A stretch of DNA of 64,000 nt from Mesorhizobium sp. WSM4306 (GTDB lineage: Bacteria; Pseudomonadota; Alphaproteobacteria; Rhizobiales; Rhizobiaceae), in contig NZ_VFTC01000005.1 in the NCBI RefSeq assembly GCF_007003975.1, positions 166,519-230,518 on the forward strand, given 5' to 3'. Below, piece after piece: positions 32,332 to 40,372 of the stretch. The notes under the pieces were generated by a model. The model was given only the letters and a program-made list of their open reading frames with translations. It was not told the DNA's origin and ran no database searches. Positions within the stretch are counted from its first letter, which is position 1. Each line of letters starts with the position of its first letter. Both the position numbers and the translations under genes were made by a program.

Positions 32332-33457
32332 GCCAACCCAGGCCGAACGGCCCCAATCTGATCGACCCCAAACCGACCGAGCGATGATCGAGATCCGCAG
32401 CGTCACCCGCAGCTACGGCGCCTTCAAGGCGCTCGACGACGCGACCCTGACCATCAGGGAAGGCGAGTTCTTCTCGCTGCTCGGTCCCTCCGGCTGCGGC
32501 AAGACCACGCTGCTGCGCATGATTGCCGGCTTCGACAACCCGACCAGCGGTTCGATCTCGGTCGGTGGCCAATCGATGGAGGGCATTCCGGCCAACCGCC
32601 GGCCGACCAACATGGTGTTCCAGAGCTACGCCATCTTCCCGCATCTCAATGTCGAACAGAATGTCGCCTATGGGCTGAAGCGGCTGAAGCTGGGCGTGAC
32701 GGAAGAAAAGCGCCGCGTCGAAGAGGCGCTGGCGCAGGTGTCGCTGACCGGCCTCGGCAAACGCCTCGCAACCGAGCTTTCCGGCGGCCAGCGCCAGCGC
32801 GTGGCGCTCGCTCGCGCGCTGGTGATGCGGCCCAAGGTGCTGCTGCTCGACGAGCCGCTGTCGGCACTGGACAAGAAACTGCGCGAGCAGATGCAGGTCG
32901 AGCTGCGCCGCCTGCAGCAGGCGGTCGGCATCACCTTCGTGCTGGTCACCCACGACCAGTATGAGGCGCTGGCAATGTCCGACCGCATCGCGGTGATGTT
33001 CGGCGGCAAGATCGCCCAGGTCGCCTCGCCCAAGGAAATCTACCAGCGGCCGGTCAACCGTCAGGTCGCCGACTTCCTCGGCGGGATGAATTTCGTCAAG
33101 GCTGAGATCGTCGAGGAGAACGCCGCCTCGCTGGTCGTCGACACACTGGGCTTCGGCCGCGTCCGGACCGACAAGCCGAAGGCTTTCGTGCGCAATGGCG
33201 GCGGCGCCACGCTGGGCATCAGGCCGGAGCGCCTGCGGGTGCTGTGGGACAATGCGACGGCCAAATTCGAGGTCGCCGGCAAGGTGGTCGAGCGCCATTA
33301 TTTCGGCGAGATCACCCATCTCATCGTCGAGATACCGGGTCTCGAAAAACCGCTTTCGGTAACCGAGACCAACGATTTCGGCGCAGACGACATTCCGGTC
33401 GGCACCCCGATTCGCCTCGCCTACGATCCCGAGGCTTTGGTGGCCATGGCCGACTGA
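32324..33457 (+). CDS. ABC transporter ATPase, PotA-like
   Basis: The 377-residue ATPase has Walker A 'LGPSGCGKTTLLRMIAGF', the Q-loop 'NMVFQSYAIFPHLNV', signature 'LSGGQRQRVALARAL', Walker B 'VLLLDEPLSALD' and the His switch 'VLVTHDQYEAL', with a C-terminal TOBE-type regulatory domain (about 290-375, 'GIRPERLRVL'). This is the spermidine/putrescine (PotA) subgroup. The ATG at 32324 overlaps the permease stop by 8 bases; the N-terminal 20 residues are polar and variable. The 3' end overlaps the convergent amine oxidase gene by 37 bases. Confidence 0.92.
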   Translation: MPEPTQAERPQSDRPQTDRAMIEIRSVTRSYGAFKALDDATLTIREGEFFSLLGPSGCGKTTLLRMIAGFDNPTSGSISVGGQSMEGIPANRRPTNMVFQSYAIFPHLNVEQNVAYGLKRLKLGVTEEKRRVEEALAQVSLTGLGKRLATELSGGQRQRVALARALVMRPKVLLLDEPLSALDKKLREQMQVELRRLQQAVGITFVLVTHDQYEALAMSDRIAVMFGGKIAQVASPKEIYQRPVNRQVADFLGGMNFVKAEIVEENAASLVVDTLGFGRVRTDKPKAFVRNGGGATLGIRPERLRVLWDNATAKFEVAGKVVERHYFGEITHLIVEIPGLEKPLSVTETNDFGADDIPVGTPIRLAYDPEALVAMAD

Positions 33458-34731
33458 AGCCCAGATACGATCTCTTTGGCCGCGATGCGTCCCATCACGA
33501 TCGCACCTTCGACATAGCCCGGGAAAGACGGCGACAGTTCGGATGAAGCGAAATGGATCGGACCCGCGCCGGCGCGGATCGCGTGTTCGGCATCCCGTGC
33601 CGTCACATCGACAATCAGGTCGCTATAGGCGCCGCCGCTCCAGCGATCATGTATCCAGTCCCGCGAACTGAAATCGATGATATCGCCCGCATCCGGGCCA
33701 AGCGCCCCCACGAGCTTCCCGGTCACTTCCGCTCGAAATGCTGTCTCGCCAAGCGTGCGCCAACGCAGCGCCAAGGGTCCGCCAATGAAGACTATCAGCG
33801 CGGCATGCTCGGCGTCCTTGCTGGCATCGCAGGCGAACAACCCAGGCAGGTCGCGCCACATCACCATGCCGCACAGGCCCCGCTCGCGCCAGAACGGTTT
33901 TGCGTAGCGGACCAGGATCTTGGTCACCGACCCGCTTTCCCAGACGCTGAGCGCCTTGCCGAGCATCGAAGGCAGAGCGGGTACGAAATCGAGCTTGGCA
34001 GCCGTCGCCGGCGGCAGCGCCACCAGCATTTTTCGCACTTCAATGGCGCCGCTTGCCGAGACCACACGAACCCCTTCCGGCCCGTGCTCGATGCGTGTGA
34101 CCGGCTCATTCAACCGAACCCGGTCGCCGAGTTCGCCGGCGAGGTCCTCGGCCAGCGATTGCATGGTCTCGCGAAGAAAATACTGTAGCTCGAACACCTC
34201 GTTGGTGATGCGGCGGTCATTGTCGATCAGATACCAGAGCGGCACCTTGTCCGCCGACAGGCACCACAGCCCTTCGACCAGTGAGCGGAACGCGGCCTTG
34301 GCGTCAGCCGGATCATCCTGCCGTTCCAGCCAGGCCGCGACGGTCAGCCCGGCAATCGCGGGATCGTCCGGATCGATCTGGTTCATGCGCTCGCGGATTG
34401 CCATCGAGATATAATAGGTGCGCTCGGCCCTCGCCGGCGTCATCGACGGATGGCTGATGAACTCGCCATCGACATAGGTTTCGACGAACGTCTTGCCGTG
34501 CGCCTTGGCCAGCGCCATCACTTCAGGCATGTCGACGCACAGGAATTGGCCGCCGCTGTCGATGCGCTCGCCAAGCCCGTTGAAGACAGCCTCCACCCGG
34601 CCACCGACTCGGTCGCGCGCCTCAAGCAATACGAAATCGATGCCGGCTCGCTTCAGTTCAAGCGCAGCCGACAGGCCGGTGAAACCGGCGCCGACGATGA
34701 CGACGTCGGTTCTTTCGGTCTTGTCGCTCAA
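33421..34731 (-). CDS. FAD-dependent amine oxidase (monoamine oxidase-like)
   Basis: The 436-residue flavoprotein begins with the dinucleotide-binding fold 'TDVVIVGAGFTGLSAALELKRAG' and 'LLEARDRVGGRVEAVFNGLGERIDSGGQFL', both standard in flavin amine oxidases, and ends with 'GPIHFASSELSPSFPGYVEGAIVMGRIAAKEI', the C-terminal FAD-binding motif. It would oxidise an amine to an imine/aldehyde with oxygen, fitting a polyamine or monoamine taken up by the adjacent transporter. It is the last gene of a minus-strand pair with the binding protein (4-base overlap). Its 3' end overlaps potA-like coding sequence on the other strand, an unusual convergent overlap of 37 bases. Confidence 0.85.
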   Translation of the reverse strand: MSDKTERTDVVIVGAGFTGLSAALELKRAGIDFVLLEARDRVGGRVEAVFNGLGERIDSGGQFLCVDMPEVMALAKAHGKTFVETYVDGEFISHPSMTPARAERTYYISMAIRERMNQIDPDDPAIAGLTVAAWLERQDDPADAKAAFRSLVEGLWCLSADKVPLWYLIDNDRRITNEVFELQYFLRETMQSLAEDLAGELGDRVRLNEPVTRIEHGPEGVRVVSASGAIEVRKMLVALPPATAAKLDFVPALPSMLGKALSVWESGSVTKILVRYAKPFWRERGLCGMVMWRDLPGLFACDASKDAEHAALIVFIGGPLALRWRTLGETAFRAEVTGKLVGALGPDAGDIIDFSSRDWIHDRWSGGAYSDLIVDVTARDAEHAIRAGAGPIHFASSELSPSFPGYVEGAIVMGRIAAKEIVSGLQSAMATKASGS

Positions 34732-35804
34732 TAGCCGGCCTTGATCTTCTCGAATTCGGTGACCATGCGCTGCTTGAGCTCTGGCGGCACCGGCTGTTGG
34801 AACAGCGTCTTGTCGAGGAACTTGTCGAGATTGTCGAAGCCGCGGTCGGTCAGCACCTGATGGTCGATCGCCGCCATGCCGGCGCTGTTGCCGTGACCGT
34901 AACCGAAGGTTTTGACCAGATAATCGGACACGGCATGCGCGTTGACCGCACTCAGGAAATCATAGGCCTGGTCGAGCTTGCCCGGCGCATCCTTCATCAG
35001 CACATAGCCGCACACCCAGGTCGACATGCCTTCCTTGGTGTCGCGGTTCATGGCGATCGGCATGCCTTGGCCCTTGAGCGTCACGAAGGTCTCGTTCCAG
35101 CCCCAGACGAGGTCGACCTCATTGCCCGTAAAGGCCTGGTTGAGATCGGTGTCGTCGGTCCAGTAGAAGCGGACATTCTTGTGGACGTCGCGCAGGAAGG
35201 CGGACGCCTCCTGGAACTGCGCGTCGGTCATCTTGGTCCAGTCCTTGAGGCCGACGACCAGGCTTGCCAGCGCATAGGCATCGTCGACATTGTCGCCGAT
35301 GGTGACGCGGCCCTTGAATTTCGGATCGGCGAAAACCCTCAGCGACTGCGCCTCCTGCGCCGTCACCTTGTCGGTGCGGTAGAGCAGCGAGGTGTTGCCC
35401 CAGTCGAACGGCATGAACCAGGCCTTGCCGTCGGCGGTGACGGCAAGATCCTTCATCGCCATGATGCCGGGATTGAGGTCCTTCCAGCCGGCAATCCTGG
35501 AGGTGTCGAGCGGCTGCAGAATGCCGGCCGCGCGCCATTTGGTCACGCTTTGCGAGCAGGGGTGGGCGATGTCGGCCTTGAAGCCGGCCCGCATCTTCTC
35601 GAAGGCTTCGTCCTCGTCGCCGAAGAAAGCGAAAGTCGGCTCGGCGCCATATTTAGCGGTGTAGTCGGGATGCAGCAGCGGATCCTCATAACCCGACCAG
35701 TCGAACACGACGAGGTCGCCACCGCCCTCGGCATAAGCCAGCACGGCGCCGGCGCCCAATGCGAAGGCGCCGGCAAGGGCAAGGCGGCGAAGCATGGAAG
35801 TCAT
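34728..35804 (-). CDS. Periplasmic amine-binding protein of ABC transporter (PotD-like), copy A
   Basis: The 358-residue protein has a signal peptide ('LRRLALAGAFALGAGAVLAYAEG') and a PotD/PotF-type solute-binding fold: 'LVVFDWSGYEDPLLHPDYTAKYG' at the start, 'AFEKMRAGFKADIAHPCSQSVTKWRAAG' and 'MPFDWGNTSLLYRTDKV' later. It delivers an amine-type ligand to the PotBCA-like complex encoded on the opposite strand just upstream. It is closely related to the protein encoded at 35920-37002. It overlaps the amine oxidase start by 4 bases, so uptake and oxidation are co-expressed. Confidence 0.9.
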   Translation of the reverse strand: MTSMLRRLALAGAFALGAGAVLAYAEGGGDLVVFDWSGYEDPLLHPDYTAKYGAEPTFAFFGDEDEAFEKMRAGFKADIAHPCSQSVTKWRAAGILQPLDTSRIAGWKDLNPGIMAMKDLAVTADGKAWFMPFDWGNTSLLYRTDKVTAQEAQSLRVFADPKFKGRVTIGDNVDDAYALASLVVGLKDWTKMTDAQFQEASAFLRDVHKNVRFYWTDDTDLNQAFTGNEVDLVWGWNETFVTLKGQGMPIAMNRDTKEGMSTWVCGYVLMKDAPGKLDQAYDFLSAVNAHAVSDYLVKTFGYGHGNSAGMAAIDHQVLTDRGFDNLDKFLDKTLFQQPVPPELKQRMVTEFEKIKAGY

Positions 35805-35919
35805 GGTGCGAAACTCCTCATCGCTAAAAGCAGCCGGGCGACGTTACGGAATTTCAGCGACCTTGGCGAGGCCGTCCGCCCGCCTCAATCGCGGGCAGAC
35901 GGATGAGGCCGACAGGGCT

Positions 35920-37002
35920 TTAGTAGCCCGCTTTGATCTTCTCGAACTCGGCGATCATCTTGAGCTTGAGGTCGGACGGCAGAGGCGACTGGAACAGCGT
36001 CTTGTCGACGAATTTCTGCACGTCGTCATAGCCCTTTTCCTTCAGGATCGCCTGGTCGACACCGGCCATGCCTTTGGCGTTCGCCTGTCCATAGCCCCAG
36101 TCCTTGACCAGCACCTTGGCCGTCTCCGGATCGTTGACGGCGTTCAGATAGTCATAGGCCTTGTCGATGTTGCCGGGCGCGTCCTTGAACAGCACATAGC
36201 CACAGACCCAGGTCGAAATGCCTTCATCCGCGTCCTTCCTGGACTTGATCGGCACGCCGGCCGCCACGGACTGGACCGTCGCGTCGTTCCACGCCCAGGC
36301 GAGATCAACCTCGCCGCCGGAGAGGAGCTGCACGATATCGGTGGTGTCGGTCCAATAGGAACGGACATTCTTGTGCACCTGGCGCAGGAAGTCGGAAGCC
36401 TGCTTGAACTGGTCATCCGTCATCTTGGTCCAGTCCTTCAGCCCGATGGCAAGGCTGGCCAGCGCATAGGCGTCGTCGACATTGTCGCCGATCGAGACCC
36501 GGCCCTTGAACTTGGGATCGGCGAAGGCCTTTAGCGATTGCACATCCTTCTCGTCGATCTTGTCGGAGTTGTAGGTGAGCTGGGTGTTGCCCCAGTCCCA
36601 AGGCATGAACCACGCCTTGCCATCCGATGTGGTCGCCAGATCCTTCATCGCCATGATGCCGGGATTGAGGTCTTTCCAGGCAGTGATCTTCGAGGTGTCG
36701 AGCGGCTGCAACAGGCCTGCCTCACGCCATTTGGTCACGCTTTGCGAGCAGGGATGGCCAAGATCGGCCTTAAAGCCGGAGCGCACCTTCTCGAAGGCCT
36801 CGTCCTCGTCGCCGAAGAAGGCGAAGGTCGGCGAGTCGCCGTTCTTCTCGACATATTTCGGGTGGAAGCTCGGTTCCTCATAGCCGGACCAGTCGAACAC
36901 GATCAGGTCTTTGTCGGCGGCGACAGCGAGCACTGCGGCCGAAGCCGGCAGCGTTGCAGTCAGCGCCAATGTCAGGGTCAGGCGTCGGGCTAGTCTTTTC
37001 AT
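35920..37002 (-). CDS. Periplasmic amine-binding protein of ABC transporter (PotD-like), copy B
   Basis: This 360-residue protein is a paralogue of copy A: 'LIVFDWSGYEEPSFHPKYVEKNG', 'AFEKVRSGFKADLGHPCSQSVTKW' and 'MPWDWGNTQLTYNSDKI' align block by block. It has its own signal peptide ('LTLTLALTATLPASAAVLAVAA'). Where copy A has 'DDTDLNQAFTGNEVDLVWGWN', copy B has 'DTTDIVQLLSGGEVDLAWAWN', so the ligand pockets may differ. One transporter with two binding proteins suggests a broadened or two-ligand uptake range. It lies 54 bases downstream of the TetR gene on the same strand, probably in one transcript. Confidence 0.9.
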   Translation of the reverse strand: MKRLARRLTLTLALTATLPASAAVLAVAADKDLIVFDWSGYEEPSFHPKYVEKNGDSPTFAFFGDEDEAFEKVRSGFKADLGHPCSQSVTKWREAGLLQPLDTSKITAWKDLNPGIMAMKDLATTSDGKAWFMPWDWGNTQLTYNSDKIDEKDVQSLKAFADPKFKGRVSIGDNVDDAYALASLAIGLKDWTKMTDDQFKQASDFLRQVHKNVRSYWTDTTDIVQLLSGGEVDLAWAWNDATVQSVAAGVPIKSRKDADEGISTWVCGYVLFKDAPGNIDKAYDYLNAVNDPETAKVLVKDWGYGQANAKGMAGVDQAILKEKGYDDVQKFVDKTLFQSPLPSDLKLKMIAEFEKIKAGY

Positions 37003-37056
37003 GCTGTTCCATCCTCTTTGTCGTAGCGTCGCCGGCTCGGCTGGCCGGCTTCCGGT

Positions 37057-37743
37057 TTATCCGTAGTGCTTGGGAAAGGCCGCCGCGAGGAAGGCATTCG
37101 CCGCTTGCAGCGCGGTTTCGCGCGTGGTGTCCTCGGTTCCCATCATCAGCCGCAGCCACAAGCCTTCCAGCATGGCCGACAGCGCCAGCGCCATCACCTG
37201 TGGCTCATAGCCATACCCCCCGCTCTCTTTGAGCGTTGCACAAAGATCGATGAAGACCTGCTGGTAGTAAGCGTCGCGGGAACTGCTCAGCGCCTGATAG
37301 ACCGGCCGCGACTTGGCCTCGCCCCAGAAAGCGAGCCAGGCGGCGAGCTTGCGCTTGTTGCAGATCGAGCGGTCGAAATCGGCCCAAACCAGCACCTGCA
37401 ATTGGCGAGCCGGGTCATCACCGGCTTTCTGCAGGGCAGCACGCCAATGTGCCGAATACTCGTCATACATATACTGCAGCGTGGCGATCAGCAGCTTCTC
37501 CTTGCTCTCGAAATGAAAGTTGACGATGCCGCGCGACAGGCCGGCACCATCGGCGACATCGGCCATTGTTGTCTCCGCATAGCCGCGCTTGGCCAGCGAA
37601 TCGATGGTCGCCTCGATTAGTTGCTGCTGCCTGACCTCCTTCGACGCCTTGCGGCCGCGTTTTTCCGGTTCGTTTTTTCCAGACGTGTCGGAGGATCGCT
37701 CTTCGCGCGCTGCAGCTTTCATCGGTGCCGTCATGCTCCACAT
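37057..37743 (-). CDS. TetR-family regulator, BetI-like, of the amine catabolic cluster
   Basis: The 228-residue protein has a TetR DNA-binding domain: 'VRQQQLIEATIDSLAKRGYAETTMADVADGAGLSRGIVNFHFESKEKLL' (about residues 38-87), with the recognition helix 'GLSRGIVNFHF' resembling that of BetI-type repressors. The C-terminal ligand domain contains 'CNKRKLAAWLAFWGEAKSRPVYQ', also BetI-like. BetI proteins control choline/glycine-betaine genes. It is expressed 6 bases after the methyltransferase gene and before the binding protein, so it sits in the middle of the cluster. I propose that it binds the three TTGAA-N6-TTCAA palindromes. The start at 37743 has GGTGGGA at suitable spacing; ATG 37734 is the alternative. 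Confidence 0.88.
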   Translation of the reverse strand: MWSMTAPMKAAAREERSSDTSGKNEPEKRGRKASKEVRQQQLIEATIDSLAKRGYAETTMADVADGAGLSRGIVNFHFESKEKLLIATLQYMYDEYSAHWRAALQKAGDDPARQLQVLVWADFDRSICNKRKLAAWLAFWGEAKSRPVYQALSSSRDAYYQQVFIDLCATLKESGGYGYEPQVMALALSAMLEGLWLRLMMGTEDTTRETALQAANAFLAAAFPKHYG

Positions 37744-37749
37744 TGCCGG

Positions 37750-38550
37750 CTATCCCACCATAGCCGGCTTCCACCCGCGAAGATGAGTGGGACGGTGCTC
37801 ACCACTGTCAAGCACCTTCTGCATGGCTTCCCAGGTTCGTATATTCTTGTCGACATAGGCAGCGCCGACGACAGCCGCGACGGTCGAATATAACGGGCCT
37901 TTCAGCCTCTCCAGCTCGCCGCGCGCGACCTCGCGATACCAGGGATTGCGATCCTTGACCGCGACATCGGCCAAGCCGGCGCGGCGCATCGCCTGCGCAT
38001 AGTGCGCCGGCGACGCCATGGCGAAGGACAGGCCTTCGGCGGCGACATAGGCCTTCATCTCCGACGACGGCTCGCCGTCATGGCCAATCAACCAATCGGA
38101 GGCGGCAAAGACGCCGCCCGGTTTCAGCACGCGAAAAATCTCGGCAAACAGCGCGTCCTTGTCGGGCACGTGCAACAGCGCATCCTTGGAGAAGACGACA
38201 TCGAACGAAGCGTCGGCAAAAGGCAGCGGCCCCGGCGGCGCCTGGACGAAACTGGCGCGGTCCGAAAGCTCCCGTTGAGCGGCGCGCTTGATGGCCGACT
38301 CGATCACCGGCCGCTCGATGTCGAAGCCGGTGACGTGGGCGGCACCATGGCGCTCGACCAGATGCAGCGTGATGCCGCCGGAACCGCAGCCAATGTCGAG
38401 GGTGGTCTTGCCCCGGAGCGACAGGCCTTCGACCACCCGGTCGACCTCATCAGGTCCGCCCGGCGACAGATAGCCCTCGCCCCACAGCGCCTCGAGGAAG
38501 CGGATGGCGGTGTCGTCATATTCCGGCTCGGCATCTGCCGTTTCGATCAT
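37750..38550 (-). CDS. SAM-dependent methyltransferase, N-methyltransferase-like
   Basis: The 266-residue protein has a complete Rossmann methyltransferase core: motif I '[17 protein letters not shown]', '[12 protein letters not shown]', motif IV '[39 protein letters not shown]'. The 'DALLHVPDK' and 'LKPGG' parts resemble phosphoethanolamine and sarcosine/dimethylglycine N-methyltransferases. It heads the minus-strand part of the cluster and is followed by the TetR gene after 6 bases. Divergent control with the FAD oxidoreductase operon is through operator copy 3. The methyl acceptor may be an amine related to the cluster substrate (inference). Confidence 0.82.
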   Translation of the reverse strand: MIETADAEPEYDDTAIRFLEALWGEGYLSPGGPDEVDRVVEGLSLRGKTTLDIGCGSGGITLHLVERHGAAHVTGFDIERPVIESAIKRAAQRELSDRASFVQAPPGPLPFADASFDVVFSKDALLHVPDKDALFAEIFRVLKPGGVFAASDWLIGHDGEPSSEMKAYVAAEGLSFAMASPAHYAQAMRRAGLADVAVKDRNPWYREVARGELERLKGPLYSTVAAVVGAAYVDKNIRTWEAMQKVLDSGEHRPTHLRGWKPAMVG

Positions 38551-38635
38551 CGAACCTCGGTCCCATCAGCCGAATTCAACACGTTCGATTGCCGGCAAAG
38601 CGTAGCGCATGCCGGAGAAAACGCAACCCCATTTG

Positions 38636-38651
38636 TTGAACATTCATTCAA
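38636..38651. promoter_or_regulatory. TetR-type operator copy 3 (TTGAACATTCATTCAA)
   Basis: This is the third 16-base palindrome of the form TTGAA-N6-TTCAA; read on the other strand it is TTGAATGAATGTTCAA, nearly identical to copy 1. It lies between the divergent methyltransferase-TetR and FAD oxidoreductase transcription units, so it could control both and give autoregulation of the TetR gene. Confidence 0.7.
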
Positions 38652-38752
38652 TATGGCTAGACAGAATGCCGGCAGCCATGCCAAATTCTGCGCATTCGGG
38701 GACAGGATCACGCAAAAATGAACTGCGGATCGCCTAGGGAAAGCGGACGAGA

Positions 38753-40372
38753 ATGAAAGCTTGGGATGCGATCATCATCGGCGGCGGCCACAATGGCCTG
38801 GTCAACGCCTGCTACCTGCAGCGCGCCGGACTCGACGTGCTGGTGGTGGAGAAGAACGACTGGGTCGGCGGCGCCGCTACCAGCCGTGAATTGACGCCGG
38901 GTTTCCTCTATTCCAACTGCTCCTATGTCTGCTCGCTGTTTCGCCCCGAGATCATGCGCGACCTCGAACTGCCGCGCTTCGGCCTGCAGGTGATCTCCTA
39001 TGAGGGCGGCGCGGTGTTCACCCGCGACGGCGACTACCTCGCCAACTACCGCGACCACGATGCACACCGGCGCGAATTCGCCCGCTTCTCCAAGCGCGAC
39101 GCCGAAGCCTACGACCGCTACTCCCGCGACGTGACGCGGCAGTGCCGCTTCATCCAGCCGCTGCTGATGCGCACCGCGCCCGACCCGACCAGTTTTCGGC
39201 CGCGCGACATCGGCGAACTTCTCTATCTCGGCAAGAAATTCGCCGGCCTGTCATCCGAGGAGATGGCGCTGACGCTGCGCTTCTGGACCATGTCGATCTC
39301 GGAATTCCTCGACGAATATTTCGAGACTGATGTCATCAAGGCGAACTTCGCTCTGTCCGGCATCATCGGCACCGCGCTCGGGCCGATGTCGCCCGGCACG
39401 GCCTATGTGCTGCTGCACCACTATATGGGCGAGGTCGACGGCTCGGTCGGCGCCTGGGGCTATGCGCGCGGCGGCATGGGCGCCGTCACCAAGGCGCTCG
39501 CCGCCTCCTTCAAGGCGAGCGGCGGCACCATCCGCACCGGCGCCGAGGTTGACCATGTGCTGGTCGGCAGGGGCAAGGCGAAGGGCGTGGTGCTGGCCGG
39601 CGGCGAAGAGATTTACGGCAAGCTTGTCGTCTCCAACGCCGACGTCAAACGCACCTTCCTGAAACTGGTCGAGGAAAAGGAACTGCCCGACATTTTCCTG
39701 CGCCGGGTGAAGAACTTCAAGATCCGCGGCTCGTCCGGCAAGGTCAACATCGCGCTGGATTCGCTGCCTGAATTCCCGGCGCTGCCGAAGGATTCGCCGG
39801 TCTATCGCGGCGACATGCATTTCACCGATTCGATGGAGCGCATGGAACGCGCCTATGACGACTGGAAGGCCGGGCGCTGGTCGGCCGACCCGTTCCTCGA
39901 CATGGTCATCCCGACGACGCTCGACCCGACCATGGCGCCGCCCGGCAAGCATTTCATGAGCTGCTTCGTGCAATACGCGCCACCCAAGGTGAACGGCCGC
40001 GAGTGGACCGATGCCGATCGCGACGGTTTCGCCGAAAGCGTGATTGCGCAGATATCGGAATACTCGCCGGGCTTCCGCGACCGCATCGTCCATATGGAGG
40101 TGCGCACGCCACGCGAGATCGAAGCCGAGGTCGGCCTCACCGAAGGCAATATTTTTCAGGGTGAACTGGCCTTCGACCAGCTGCTGTTCAACCGTCCCGT
40201 GCCAGGCTACGCGCAGTACCGCTCGCCGGTCGGCGGGCTCTATATGTGCGGCTCCTCGACCCATCCCGGCGGCGGCGTCATGGGCGCACCCGGCCGCAAT
40301 GCGGCAGCCGAGATCCTGCGCGACCTTGCCAAATCGACCTCGCATATGAGCCCGGCCCATGACGTCATTTGA
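38753..40372 (+). CDS. FAD-dependent oxidoreductase, phytoene-desaturase-like fold, copy 1
   Basis: The 539-residue flavoprotein starts with the dinucleotide-binding motif 'AIIIGGGHNGLVNACYLQRAGLDVLVVEKNDWVGGAA', and has 'GYARGGMGAVTKALAASF' and the C-terminal FAD motif 'GGLYMCGSSTHPGGGVMGAPGRNAAAEIL', the pattern of CrtI/phytoene-desaturase-like NAD(P)/FAD enzymes. No carotenoid genes are near, so the family fold is probably used here on a small amine-derived substrate. It overlaps the start of a paralogue by 14 bases and is followed by a GcvT-like gene, together forming a plus-strand operon. Confidence 0.85.
   Translation: MKAWDAIIIGGGHNGLVNACYLQRAGLDVLVVEKNDWVGGAATSRELTPGFLYSNCSYVCSLFRPEIMRDLELPRFGLQVISYEGGAVFTRDGDYLANYRDHDAHRREFARFSKRDAEAYDRYSRDVTRQCRFIQPLLMRTAPDPTSFRPRDIGELLYLGKKFAGLSSEEMALTLRFWTMSISEFLDEYFETDVIKANFALSGIIGTALGPMSPGTAYVLLHHYMGEVDGSVGAWGYARGGMGAVTKALAASFKASGGTIRTGAEVDHVLVGRGKAKGVVLAGGEEIYGKLVVSNADVKRTFLKLVEEKELPDIFLRRVKNFKIRGSSGKVNIALDSLPEFPALPKDSPVYRGDMHFTDSMERMERAYDDWKAGRWSADPFLDMVIPTTLDPTMAPPGKHFMSCFVQYAPPKVNGREWTDADRDGFAESVIAQISEYSPGFRDRIVHMEVRTPREIEAEVGLTEGNIFQGELAFDQLLFNRPVPGYAQYRSPVGGLYMCGSSTHPGGGVMGAPGRNAAAEILRDLAKSTSHMSPAHDVI

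Noticed and set aside
31321..32406. A 361-codon minus-strand frame opposite the transporter permeases
   Set aside because: The composition is rich in Gln, Arg and Asp without motifs, while the plus strand encodes clear PotC-like sequence.
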